From: Salvator merianae
Lineage: Eukaryota; Chordata; Lepidosauria; Squamata; Teiidae
Reading direction: 5' to 3'
DNA length: 64,000 nt
Assembly (NCBI GenBank): GCA_003586115.2
Contig: QVOM02000034.1
Location: forward strand, 127,941,936-128,005,935
Numbering within the stretch: position 1 is the stretch's first letter; each line of letters begins with the position of its first letter. This document shows positions 9,805 through 21,240 of this stretch, piece after piece. The notes under the pieces are model-generated. The model did no database searches. It saw only the letters and a program-made list of their open reading frames with translations, and had not been told where the DNA came from. Both the position numbers and the translations under genes were made by a program.

Positions 9805-12800
9805 TAAAAAGGGAAGTTTAAAAAAAAATATCAAAAGAAGGCAACAGCCACACACTTCTGTACTGTTGCCAAGGAGACTATGCAGATTTATCCACACAAT
9901 CTGTAGGACCTGAACTCATTTCCATAACACCTTCACTTGATCACTTATTTTGCCAACTGAATCTCTGAACTACCAACATTAAGGCTATGGAAAGGCAAGT
10001 AGTTTTTAAGAAAACTGAAGGTGGCATAAGGAACTGTTACTTGTGGCTGCTGTTAAAAAAAACCCTGAAGTACCAGTTTAACTGGAGATAATACTGGGAC
10101 AAAAGAAATGACTGTATATCATGGGAACTGATGGCTCCATCAAGTCACTTAATCCTCTTTAAATAATTTGATCAAGTGCAATTTTGCCACACCCAATCCA
10201 ACTGCTGTAAAAAGCTATAGCATTTGAATACCTGCATTAAAGCTCTAAATTACAAATGTAAGAAAAAATTATATTGCTGCCTTCTGGGAATTTTACCTCA
10301 CATTCTAAGTTAATTTTTGCCTTCTGTTTCTTTTATACTCAGCAGTACTTGTTTTTTCCTTGCATGCAGCTCTAGCACAAAAATAGCTCAGAGCACAAGG
10401 ACTTTGTCCCTTCCCACTCCTGGAGGTGCTATCACTTGGTTTAAGTCTGACTCATTTGCTTCCAGTAAGTACGGATTTCAAAGGAGCGAACACAGCCATG
10501 CAGTTTTACAAAAAGGTCAGTTTGTTCAAAAGGGTTAGGTTTATATATACTTCAATGTAATTAAAACCTTACTGGTTTTTCAAATGAGAATGTCAGATTT
10601 CAGGGCACAGATTTTGAAATGAACTTCTGCATCTTAAGAGTTAGTCGTTCATCTTGAGGCATATACACAGGGGTTTCTCAAAGATGGATTGATAAATGAC
10701 CACCAATCAGGATCTATAAAAGTAATGCTAAGCATCCTTCCGGCCTCTTTACCCATCATGTCTACAATTTTGTACTGCTTTGTCTTGTAATTTAGGGTTG
10801 TATTTGTTGTTGCATTTCATTTAAGATTTATCTTTAATGCTTACTATGTTCTTGAATTTCATACCCTCTAATATGATCCAGGCTCAAGAACACAATTACT
10901 TTAAGAGCATTATAAAGGAACAATTGGTAGACAGCAGTGAAGGATAACTTTCATAGGAAGGGATGAAGTGTGTTGATTAGGAAGTGTGCTTTCCTTTCAG
11001 CCAACGAGGCACAGACATGACATGGGCACAACCCAGTTTGCTGCAAAAATGCCAGCTTTCACAATCCCTGTTTCAATAATCTGCTTCCCACACAAGCTGT
11101 CATTCCCCTCTAACTGACTGATCTCAAGGTGGCAGGTGAATGAAAAGAATCACTCTCTGGCCCACATCATGTTGGATGGTTTGGTATTAAAATCTATTTT
11201 TATCCTCCCTCTTGCTGCCTCTGTCTCTCTTGCTGCAGTATTTTTGAAGAGTGAAGCCCCTACCTCCAAGCCTATTCAATAGACTGCCTATCAAGCATGT
11301 AAACAGTGTACCTCATAGCCAATTAGAATCAGGCAGAAAGGGCACTAAAGTGAGTGAGACAGAGACTGCAGTCACACCAGATGTTTAAAGTGGTCTCCAG
11401 CAGTCCTTCATTCTCGGGGACCACACCCCAAAATACCCTTCCTATTGTTATCCAAGCCATCTCCCTGCCAACCCAAACTGTCTGGTAACGGGATTATCTC
11501 AAGTCTCAGACCATTTCAGTTACATCGTCTGGTTATATTTTCAGGGTGTGAATGTGGCGGAGGGCTATTGGGGCTAGTACTCAGACTTTCCAGGGCAGAG
11601 GGAGGGTTTTCCTTTCTTTCTCTGACAAAGAGGGATGGTGGAATTGCTCTCCTATCCACCACATTCCTCCTCCTGCTGCATCTCCCTCTGCTTCTTTACC
11701 ACCTTTTTCAATACAACTGAGATCTTTGCAAGTTCACAATTCTGCACATTCCTATGGTCTGGGAGTCCTTGCTGGCATGAATGCTGGGGGGGGGGGGGCA
11801 TCCGCCTCTGCCTTCCTTTGCCTCTTCTTTTTTAAAAATAAACACATGCAGTGTATGCAAGTACAAACCTATGCACGAATGCTGCAGCCCATTTCTCCTG
11901 CTCTGTTCATCCGACTGTTTTTGCCTGCTCGTTCCCTCCCCTAACCAGCTCTTTCCAGCCCCATGACTGTCTCTCAGCCCATGAGTTTTCAGAATTCAAT
12001 TCCTAAAGCATGAGCTGCTGCATGGACTCTGTTGATGACATCACTTATGATACAGGATGTGGGAACATTCTGTACATGCCCAGAGGTAACCTTGCATCAC
12101 TTCCTGCCTTCTCAGTTTTCCCAGAGTCTTCCTCGCCCAGGACACTCCAGTTGTCTCCCACTACAGCCCTAAGATTACTAGGTACCCCATGTTCTTCTGC
12201 CCCAAGTTAGCAGTCCCAGAGCGTGTTGCAAGCTGACATTGGCTTAATGGGGGGGGGGGCAGTAAGTGAAGGGGAGCAGGGCCAGCTGCCCCCCCTCAGG
12301 ATACTTCAGGCTTGGGCCCCCTGTGTTTTGTGTGTGCGAAACCATAAGGGATCATTGATTATTTGAAATCCTCTCTCCTGAAGGGGGGGCACCAGTGTCC
12401 AGAGGGAGGGTGTGAAAGGACACTGCTCTGCGAGTGGGGGAGGGAGGAATGTGGGAGAGGGGCTTTGCCACTTCTGGCAATGATGCAGGGATTGCATCTT
12501 GCAGAGACTGATGGAGACCATGGCCTGGCTGCTGGGAGTGGGTGGGGAATGTCCCTTGGGGGTGGCAGCTTCACAGAGAGTACAAGCCCTCCTGGAATTT
12601 TGGGAGAGGACTAGCAAAGCCAAGATGCTTCTGACTGTCTTCCCACCTCAGTGCCATGAGCTAAAAAAAGCACCTGACTTTGAACTGTGAAGGAAGAGGG
12701 AAACGGATGGGGGCTGTCCCACCAAAGGAGGGAAGGAGGAGCAGGACATATGACTTTACAGTTTGCTCTGCCAAGCAGACTTGCAGAAAAGCCAGCAGCA

Positions 12801-13174
12801 AGAGGAGTCCGTGGTGAAAAAGTAGCTAACAAAGGTGTAGCTCCTTTAACCAGCTTGGGTATTGGTTGGTTAGGGTTGTGGGTTTTGTTTCTGTTTTGTT
12901 TTGGGCATTGCTTTAAAGACTGCTGCAGTCCAAACTTAAAACACTTCACAATAAGCATGATGGGGGGCGGATGCAAAAAAAAGGGCAAGCCAACCTTCTT
13001 AGCTTCACAGAAGGCACCTTTGGTGGTCAGAAGAGACTGACCTTTCCCTCCACTGAGAAATCAAAAACAGATTGACAGAAGTGCATCCAATCACAGGACA
13101 GCAGAGGGAGGAGAATGTTGGGAGGAATGGAGAGAAAAAGGAGCCCTCTCCCTGGATTGGGGGGGGGAGAATTA
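9805..13174. other. Non-coding; includes GC-rich block 11.5-12.7 kb
   Basis: Nothing is identified with confidence. From about 11540 to 12660 the sequence is richer in G+C, with G-runs at about 11787-11799 and 12250-12259, and open frames on both strands that show no domain. A pyrimidine tract ending in CAG and a later CAGTAAGT (about 10335-10470) look like splice sites on the plus strand, but the sequence between them is not a recognisable exon. Confidence 0.4.
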
Positions 13175-13189
13175 CTGAACAAGCCCTAT

Positions 13190-13230
13190 AGAATAGAATA
13201 GAATTTATTTGTACGGTCAATGACCAGAAT
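13190..13230 (-). mobile_element. 41 bp extremely 5'-truncated retroposon with 15 bp TSD
   Basis: The 15 bp word CTGAACAAGCCCTAT occurs at 13175-13189 and again, identical, at 13231-13245. Between them lie 41 bp which on the minus strand read a short body (TGGTCATTGACCGTACAAAT) followed by an ATTCT-repeat tail. Perfect flanking duplication plus a tail repeat is the signature of target-primed reverse transcription, with nearly all of the element lost. Similar GGTCAATGAC words with adjacent TTTATT occur near 22808-22832. Confidence 0.8.
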
Positions 13231-13245
13231 CTGAACAAGCCCTAT

Positions 13246-14214
13246 GGTTAAGCCAATATCAAACTCAAGTTATGTACAGAGACCTCATTAAACATCCAGA
13301 ACTTCTATAAATATTAAAGTTATTCTTATTTATTTTGCAGAAACGAAAGTATCAGAGCTATTAGTCACAAGTCTACTGCACTCCACTGGGTCACAGTGCC
13401 GATTTTTTTACAGAAGGGATCCTAAACAGTTGAGGTGGTGGCAACCTCCTGATTATGTAATGACTCTTTAAATTTTTAATAAATTTTAATGAAATAGTTT
13501 TAACTTTATAGATTCCCTAGACAACTCTTTGACACACAACTTTTTAAAGTGCCAGGTTCAGTTTCTCTCCCATCTGACACATCTGGAAAGCTGCAAACGT
13601 TTGTTGTCTTTGCACAGACCTGGAGTAGCTAAAGAGACTTTCAAAGTGAAAAGCTGTCCTTTAATTGCCCCTTCTGAAAGATGGAACAGTAGAAAAGAAG
13701 GCTATGGTGCTTGTATGCAAGTTGCTACAGCTAGTGAGCTCATAGAAATGGTGAAACAGTTAGGGATGTTTTCATTGGATAAATGCTTTAAAATATAGGA
13801 ATGGTGTTAGTATTTAGTTCATGTGCAATAAGTTATGGTGCAAGAATTCATATCTGGACTCAGACCAACACTTCCGGTATTTGAAGTGTGAAGAGTCTTT
13901 TTAATATACAGTCAAGAGCCCATTCCAATGAATAAGAAGCCCACTCTAACATGAATTATCTCTGGAGAAAGACTTGGTCAAACAGCTGTCGCAAAAACAA
14001 GAAGCCTCCAACAAGGATTTAACCTGTGTGGCCATCAGCACACTCTAAATGAAGCAACTGCATAAAGACGAACTATGGAAAGGCAGCCTTCCACCAAAAG
14101 GCTACATGAGGCCACGGCTATTCCTGGGTGAGGTTTCTGAGTAATATGGAGATCTGCTCTTGTGGTCTACAGTCTGCCTTCTTTCCCTTGGCTTTCCCTT
14201 GTCCAGCCTAAGGA
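13246..14214. other. Non-coding; nothing identified
   Basis: Mixed sequence without recognisable exons or repeats. The 89-codon open frame at 13529-13798 shows no family resemblance. Confidence 0.4.
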
Positions 14215-14525
14215 TGAGGGATCCCCTTGGTGGTACCACCCCTTAAGCAGTTAAGGGGGTGGGGACATGTGGGAAGGCCTTCTCAGTGATACCCCCCAAG
14301 CTATGGAATAGTCTTCTCTCCGAGGTGTGTTAGGCACCCCCATTGTATATATTCAGACATCTGCTGAAGACATGCCTCTGGCTTGTTCGCCTTTGGCTGA
14401 GGAACCAGCATGCCCCCCACACCGATGCAGGCACTTTAGATAACTTGTTTTTCTGTCTTTGTACTGACTTTATTGCAACCCACCTTGAGACAGGGTGGCA
14501 TAGAAATATTAATTAATCAATTGGT
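14215..14525 (+). mobile_element. L2-like LINE 3' end
   Basis: Reads like the 3' end of sauropsid L2-type LINEs: a GGGAAGGCCTTCTCAGTG segment, CTATGGAATAGTCTTCTC, a CAGACATCTGCTGAAGACAT box, and a terminal ACCTTGAGACAGGGTGGCAT-AGAAAT followed by an AATT-rich tail. It is 5'-truncated with no reverse transcriptase domain. Confidence 0.7.
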
Positions 14526-15350
14526 TGCCAGAAATCATCTTTGCTTTTACCAGGTCCAAGGAGTAGATTTTTCTTAACAGGATTGCTAGGCATAGGGAAG
14601 GAAGTTAGTCCTATCACACACTCACACCCCAGTGATGTTGCCATAATATATCAGTCAGTCTCAGCACTCTTGGTACACCTTATGTCTGGCTAAACACTAG
14701 ATAATGTAGATGGCACTGAGAAACCAACATCCATTCATCGCTCAATCACTTGAGTTGCCACTGTGGCATTGGTTCCTCTTCTTTTGTTTTTCCGTCCATT
14801 TCTTAATTAAGTCAAGAAGCAGCCTTGTTCCCTCATCAAGCCCTTGTTTCCCCTTAAGCATTCGGGTAGTGTGACTTAGTGAATAAAGCATCCAACTCAG
14901 AAAAAACATGTTGCAGAATCCAGCTTCAAATTCTTATAATACTGCACAATTTTGTAAGCTACAAAACCACTGATGTCAAAGGAGTTCATGTTATTACAGG
15001 AACATGGGAGTTTAGAGTTCAACTCAACATTAATTAAATCAGCAGAAAACGACTTGCAGTCTGTGTTGGAAAACTGGCAAGACATCCCCAGGCCCTTCCC
15101 ATTCCCAAATATTCAAGTAACTGAACCAGTTCAACAACAGAATTTTATCTTTGCTGTGTGTGTTTCAGCTAAATCCAAAAGTGAAGTGGTAATAACAAAT
15201 TCCACATCTGGATTTTATTTTTCAATTCTGAATCAATTTCTTTTTGCTTACGTTTTCTAGCAGCTTTGCACTTATAGTCAAGCTAAGATTATATTCTAGG
15301 CCATAATTGTCCACAATTTTGTTTGAGCCTATTTAGATTTATCAAAGAAC

Positions 15351-15404
<54 letters not shown>
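15351..15404. repeat. (ATT)n microsatellite
   Basis: About 18 uninterrupted ATT units. The poly-Asn run in the overlapping minus-strand open frame is just this repeat translated. Confidence 0.97.
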
Positions 15405-15405
<1 letters not shown>

Positions 15406-15727
15406 CTTTAAGAATGCAAGTACAGATTTTTTCAGAACACATTGACACCCAGTATCAGGTGCACTTTTAAAAGCCCACAGAAGGCCCTGTATTGGGGTGG
15501 GCTGCTTTTCAGCACTACCATATATTATATAATAATCACACCCCATTTTTTCAATCGAGAAAAAGTGGGAAAGCCACACTTTCTGCACTTTGGAGTTTTC
15601 ATGTCATATGAGAGAAAAGAACATTTGAAGACGATGCTGATTTCAGGAAAAAAAGAAGAAATTGATTTATATTCATGTAACCTTTAACCATTTGGAGAGG
15701 TTTGAAGGTTACCACAGTAAACTCTTT

Positions 15728-15925
15728 TGCTGTTTTGGGGTACTATCAAGTCATGGCTGATTCCTGACTGACTACATGGGCATCTCCTTGGGCACCTCTA
15801 TGCAGTTTTCTTGGCAGAGATACAGAATTGGTTTGCCATTGCCTATTTCCAGGGAGAGACTGGGGATTAAACCAGCAACACTCTGCTTCCAGGCAGTTTG
15901 CTCTACCACTGAGCTACAGGCCAAC
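15728..15925 (-). mobile_element. tRNA-derived SINE
   Basis: On the minus strand the head carries an A-box-like TAGCTCAGTGGTAGAGC (about 15901-15917) and a B-box-like CTGGTTTAATCCC (15863-15875), as in RNA polymerase III promoters. The body includes CAATGGCAAACCAATTCTG and TGCCAAGAAAACTGCATAGA, characteristic of squamate tRNA-SINEs. The 3' end near 15728 is degraded. Confidence 0.75.
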
Positions 15926-16085
15926 TAAGTTCTTTTAAAAAGCTTAAATTAGTTGCTCATTTGTTTTCCTACTTCTATAGCTAAACTCCTAGAGCGTTGG
16001 GTGTTTTTTGACCCTTGAATTTAGATAATCATTTAACTTACAGATGCTTCAACAACTTGAAGTAAGTTTTATATTCTGTTTACTT

Positions 16086-16105
16086 GTACATGTACATGTA
16101 CATGT
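16086..16105. repeat. (GTACAT)n short tandem repeat
   Basis: About three GTACAT units, each self-complementary, followed by AT-rich short repeats to about 16135. Confidence 0.85.
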
Positions 16106-16394
16106 AATTGTAATTGTTTTATTTTATTTTATTGTTTCTGTTCTATTGTTATGGCTGTGGCTACAACCATAAAGATATTTGAAGCTTGAGTGTTTTTGTT
16201 CTTCTTTTCCTTGCATACTGAGAGGGCATTTTGTCTTAAATTTATATCCTTAGAATGTTCTGACTCAGAATGAAGGTGTTCCAACTTGGAACATTTGATT
16301 CTCTCGCTTGAACAATTTACCTGTACAGAGCAAATAAAAATAAACATGCTCAGCTGTTCTAGCTTGTTTACTAAACTAAATTGTTACTATTTTT

Positions 16395-17440
16395 TTTATT
16401 TACTAAATTTATATAGCCATTCAATAACTCGAAGTTCTCTGGGCAGCTTACAAACCAACTACAGTATTGAAAACATAGATTTTTTTGAAAAAAGTTAAAT
16501 TTACAAGATAACACTAAACAATATAATTAAAAGAATGACATACAACAAATCTGAAAACTGTACAAGACTTGTCTTTTAAAATGTCAAGGTGAATAAAAAG
16601 ATGTTCACTGACATGTAAACCATATAGGTACGGCACCAAAAGCTGTTCCAAAGTACGGGGAAACTGTTCCAAAATCTAGGTGCCACCACTAAAAATACCT
16701 TTTCCCTTGGGAAAACCTGTTTTATTTTTTTGTCAAGGGCACAAGAACAGGGCTCCTTTTGTAGATGTAGGGATGTACACTACAAGGTACTCCTTCAGGT
16801 AACCCACTCCCAAGTCATCTAATGCTTTAAAGGTTAAAATTAAATTGGGAGCCAGTGCAGCTGGCAAAGCACTGGTGTGGTGTGTTCAAAGTGCCCAGAC
16901 CCTGTTAATAGCCTTGCTAATCTATTCTGATCTAGTTTCCAAACTGTTTTTAACAACAGCCCCATATACAACATATTGAAGTAGTCTAGGCAGAAGGTTA
17001 CCAGAGTGTAACTAGAATCATGGTGTCCATGTAAGGTTGCGGCTGATGGGAGCCACTCTAGATCATAGAGAAAGGTGAGTCAATGAGCACCCTCAAAGTT
17101 GCAAACCTGATCCCTCAGGGGAAGTGCAACCACCTTTAATACAGGTTGAATATCACTTGCCTGAAAGGATGAACTACCCACTAACAGTAATTCTGTCTTG
17201 TTTCTTCTGAGTTTCTGTTTATTCACCTTCATCCAATTCACTGTCACATCTAAGCAATGATTTCAGACATGAGAACTTTCCCTGGATCTAATGAAAAAGA
17301 GACAACGTTGTGTATCATCGGCATAGTGATAACACTTCAAACAGAATCTCCAAATAATCTCCCCAGAAGTTTTAAAAATATGTTAAACAGCACAATGGAA
17401 AGAATAGAACTCTGCAGATACCCAAAGCAGTCCCCCCAGG
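16395..17440 (-). mobile_element. L2 LINE, 5'-truncated, reverse transcriptase remnant
   Basis: The minus strand reads through the C-terminal half of an L2-type reverse transcriptase and its 3' UTR. The catalytic YADD box is preserved (17325-17314) within HYADDTQ. Further along come the ACTGGCTCCCAATTTAA / CTTTAAAGCATTAGATGAC block and the terminal GCCCAGAGAACTTC-GAGTT box that marks the 3' end near 16395. Frameshifts and stops break the reading frame, so it is dead. The 5' side fades near 17440. Confidence 0.8.
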
Positions 17441-17903
17441 AGGCCATGGGCATGAATATGCATGGCCAATCACATTCAGGGCTTTCCGGGAAGTGGAGCC
17501 TTGCACATCTGTGCATTTGACATTCTGGGGAGCTTGTAGTCCTCCATTGCCAAAAGGACTCAGTCTAATGTGAGGTATCTGCCTGCAGGCTGAGCACATC
17601 ATCACAGCACCTTGCAGCTGGCAACAGCAGCCCAGCTTGGCACATAGAGTTGGTGGTATATACAAGAAGAGAAGGAGAGAAGCTGAAGGTGGAGATGAAT
17701 GTGGGTCATCAAATTTGCTGTGTTTATGAGCCACTTGGCTTGTTCTCCGAACGCCTAGACTGAGTTTGTTACAAACCAAACTGCCCAGTGACTGATTCAG
17801 TAAATCTCTATCATACAGTGGAACTGTGACTCCATGTTAACAGCTATTGTATTCAGATTAATACTTTTAGAGAACTGCTCTATACATGTGTTTTAGCAGC
17901 AGG
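17441..17903. other. Non-coding; nothing identified
   Basis: Sequence between the L2 5' break and the next SINE. A minus-strand open frame spans part of it, but its residues match no family I know. Confidence 0.4.
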
Positions 17904-18195
17904 AGGCACGGTGGCGCAGGTGGCGAAGGCTCTGATCTTTCAATAGGAGGATCAGAGTTCAAGGTCCCTGTCTGCCGTGTAGAGGGGATGAGCGCCCTCT
18001 ACTGGCCTCTAGCTCCAGCCAACCTAGCTGTTCGAAAGCAAGTAATTGCAAGTAGATAAATAAGGAGCATCACACTGTGTGATGCGGAAGATAGACAGAT
18101 GTAAGCCTTCGGGCAAAAAGTAACCTTGTAAGCCGCTTTGAGTCAGCTTCAGCTGAGAAAAGCGGGGTATAAAAACCAAGTTCTTCTTCTTCAGT
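17904..18195 (+). mobile_element. Squamate-type tRNA-derived SINE
   Basis: The head GGTGGCGCAGGTGGCGAAGG fits an A box, and GATCAGAGTTCAAGGTCCC stands where the B box should be. The middle has the diagnostic CTAGCTGTTCGAAAGCAAGT and GCAAGTAGATAAATA words seen in many lizard and snake SINEs. The 3' end reads AAGCCGCTTTGAGTCAGCTT, then GCGGGGTATAAA and a short TTC-repeat tail, resembling an L2/CR1-type LINE tail. Fairly intact, so probably a younger insertion. Confidence 0.85.
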
Positions 18196-18304
18196 ATTCT
18201 CTTTATGTGAGATTTTAAAAGACTACTGGTTTTGCTTAATTGGTAACAGATTGGAGTCAATCCAAAGGGAGGAAAAACACTTGGCCAATCTTAATAAACC
18301 ATTT

Positions 18305-18410
18305 TTTAATTGGAGATTTATTTATTTATTATTTCGCATTTTTATCCTGCCCTATACCCGAAGGTCTCAGGGCAGGTTACAACAATTAAAACAACAACAA
18401 CAAAAACTCA
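18305..18410 (-). mobile_element. LINE/SINE 3' tail fragment
   Basis: On the minus strand: AACCTGCCCTGAGACCTTCG, GTATAGGGCAGGATAAAAAT and a TAAATAAATAAAT tail. The same tail, more diverged, occurs at 37195-37265. Confidence 0.65.
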
Positions 18411-20079
18411 TAAAAGGCACGCAATAAAACAGGAGTCTGAAAGTAGGAAGGGAAAGCTTTAAAAGGCACACAGGAAATAACTTTATGATACAGCAAGTGA
18501 CAAATATAAAGCAAATTGCAATAAAAAGAAACAAGTGGAACATATTCAATACTGGGTGAATTAGTCAAATGGTAAAGCAACTCAAGAAGCAAGATTCCCC
18601 AAATTACTAAACCATAACATGTAGTTAGAGAGAAGGTTTTATGGAGTAAATGTTCCTACGGTCTTTCAGGCTTCAGGCAAGACAGAGACCAAAGTGAGGA
18701 ATAAAAGCAAAGAAGGGAGGGGGGAGTGAAGTAAATGCAAAGTGAAGAGGACAGTGAAGTGAGGACAAAAAGCACTAAAGGAAATTAGGCAAGAGCAGGA
18801 GGCAGTAAGAATTAATACTTTTCCCAGGGTCTTCTCTTGATCAGGAGGCAATCTTCACAAAGGAAAAAAATTACTAAAGTACATGCATGTACAACTCAGG
18901 GTTTTACCAAAGAGCACACAATCTCTGGAGTAAGTTCCCAGCACTCTGGCAAATTCAACCTCTCTGAAGGCAGGAGGAAGCTCAGGTGCTCTAGGCCTTT
19001 GTTTAGCAATTTAATTCAACCTCTCTGAAGGCAGGAGGAAGCTCAGGTGCTCTAAGCCTTTGTTTAGCAATTTAGCTCAGAGGTGAGAAATTACATGGGT
19101 CTCTTCTGGCTCAGTGTTTCAGTTTGTTAGTGAGGAGGTGGCATGCACTTTTCTTTCTGACTCAAAAGCAGCAGGAATTATAGGTGTAAAGTCTTGTATA
19201 CGGCAGGAACCAAAACACACGGCAGCAGTGTCTCTCTGGAGTGAAAGGGGAAAAGTCAGCTCAAATCTCTCCCAGGAGGATACACAGAGGTTGGTCCTTG
19301 GGAACTCCTCAACAGGAGCACATGAAGTTCAGCCACATTAAATATTGAAGATATGATGCAGAGTGGACTTTGGGGGAACCAAAGCTCTTGAAGTAATGAT
19401 GGAATGGACTTTGGTCAAAACCAAGAATCAGAGTTCAGCTCTTGTTACAGGATGCAGAGTGGACTCCAAATGAATTAAGGACCTTGATTTCAGCTCTTAT
19501 GAAGGTGTGAATTCTAAGAGTTTAAGTATAGTCTTCCTGTAACAGGTTGACAGGATAAAGTCTTTTGGGGATATAAAAACAGGTTTTCAGAAAAGGGGCT
19601 TTAGACAGAAAAAACAGGCATTGTTGAAGATTTTGAGTCAGTGGTCCGGGTGGGGCAGCAATGCATCCTGATATGAGTTCCAATCCCATGCTTTCCATTA
19701 CATGAAATGGGATTCTGATCTGAATGCAAGACCCATGGCTGTAAATGATCCATGGCACCTTCTGGTCCAAATTCCAGGGTTCTCACACAGGTGTACAGGC
19801 TCAATATATGGAGAGGGGGCTCTGTGGGCAGCCCCATGCAGGGTCAAAACAAGTGTGTGCTGCTATTCCTACATTGGGAGGATACAAAATAAGGCACTTT
19901 GTATGGTCTTGCACCCCAGTGCTGGTAGTAAGGAAAGAAGGCCCTATAAACACTGGTGCTTGCCGTCCTACAAGAAACAAGCTCCCACTCAGTCATGAAA
20001 AGCTAACAACCACCTTGTGAGGGAAAGCAAGCTGGTGGAATCTAAGCCAAATACTCCAGATTAATACTCCAACTATTAA
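18411..20079. other. Non-coding; tandem duplication and low-complexity purine stretch
   Basis: Apart from the 61 bp duplication at 18952-19073 (listed separately), loosely repeated GATGCAGAGTGGACT / ATGGAATGGACTTTGG words occur between 19350 and 19460. Purine-rich sequence spans about 18660-18830. No exon is recognised. Confidence 0.45.
18952..19073 (+). repeat. 61 bp tandem duplication
   Basis: The unit starting AATTCAACCTCTCTGAAGGC and ending TTTAGCAATTT occurs twice back to back (18952-19012 and 19013-19073), with one substitution (ctaGgcc versus ctaAgcc). Near-identity implies a recent event. Confidence 0.95.
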
Positions 20080-21240
20080 AAAAAAAAACTTTTTATTGGT
20101 AACATATAATTGAGAAACAAAACATCCACTGACAAAACTAAAAGAGTAACAAATAGTCACAAGATTCATTTAACTTAAGCTGGATCTTAACAATCTATAA
20201 CATTTTTTCCACTAGAAATTTGATATTTGGTGAAAACTAAAAATTTTGTTTTCCCTATAAGTTACATTCCAGATACAAAAATTCTTGAGTTCAGAATTAA
20301 TTTCAATATCTAATACTCTTAACAAACAAGACATAAATGTGACCTATACCCCACAAAGTCTTGCGATGTTAATGCATCCCTGCTGAGAGTGGAGAGACCG
20401 TCTAAGAATGGTTTGCATGCCTTAATATATTGGTTTACTCCATCTGTTCCTTTCTTATTCTTCCTTTGAGCATGAATAAGTTCATTCAGTGTCATATCCC
20501 ATACTCTAACCAATTTTGTTTATATATAGTATCTGAAGATTTCTACTACTAAGCAAGAACGGCTCTAGCTGCAATCAGTAAGGACTTCATCAAAAGCTTT
20601 TGAGAGCAAGATTCATTTCTACTTCTGAATATTGGCCATAAGCAAAATTCAGGCATACATGCTGGAGTAGTAGCAATTACATTTGAGATGTCTTGCACAA
20701 CAGTTTGCCCAAAGGACCTAACTCAGAGGCATGCCCACCATAGGTGGAGATATGCACCCCAGGTCCCATATTTTTTCCAACAAGTAGAGACATATTGTTG
20801 TTCATATAGGAGAGAGTAGCTCAGGTCCTATATTACTTATGTAGTATTTTCAAGTGTATTTCTTTATATTTTGCCCCTAAGTGCCATTTATAGCTATGCA
20901 GAAAAGTTCTACTCCATTCCTCCCTCTGTGAGTTTGAAATTTAAGTCAGTCCAGAGTCCAATTAGAGAGCTGATGCTTGCTTTTATTAAAATGTTGCATA
21001 GACATTAATTTGTATGGTCCAGCCTTCATATATTTTTTTCAAAATCCATTAAAGTTCTTGTAAATGTTTCTTTGGAAAAGGATGATGATAATTTGTGGAG
21101 TGATATGGCTGACAGCCACTGTTGTAGGCTAAACTGTGATAGGCCTTTTAGCTTTACTAAGGCAAGAAAAACTAATTCTGCAGGGGAAAAAAACCTTTTA
21201 TCTGCATGTTTTTAGCATGCATCTACTGGACTTCAATATT
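20080..21240 (-). mobile_element. L1 LINE, ORF2 C-terminus and 3' UTR remnant
   Basis: On the minus strand the sequence near 20775-20720 translates to CWKKYGTWGAYLHLWWACL, the L1 ORF2 C-terminal zinc-knuckle-like region (usually CW-CG--GT-YH-WW-CP). Further on comes an IAARAVLA block equivalent to the L1 TAARILIAQ segment, broken by stops. The 3' end carries a T-run on the plus strand (20079-20094), i.e. a poly-A tail on the element strand. Truncated and dead. Confidence 0.7.

Noticed and set aside
10335..10470. Possible internal exon on the plus strand (CAG acceptor, CAGTAAGT donor)
   Set aside because: Translation is not recognisable and no plus-strand gene is known to span here; splice-like words of this quality are common by chance in 60 kb.
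12306..13040. Cluster of overlapping open frames on both strands
   Set aside because: GC-rich patch with G-runs; frames on opposite strands cannot all be real and none shows a domain.
15289..15588. Open frame with a poly-Asn run
   Set aside because: It is the (ATT)n microsatellite read in one frame.
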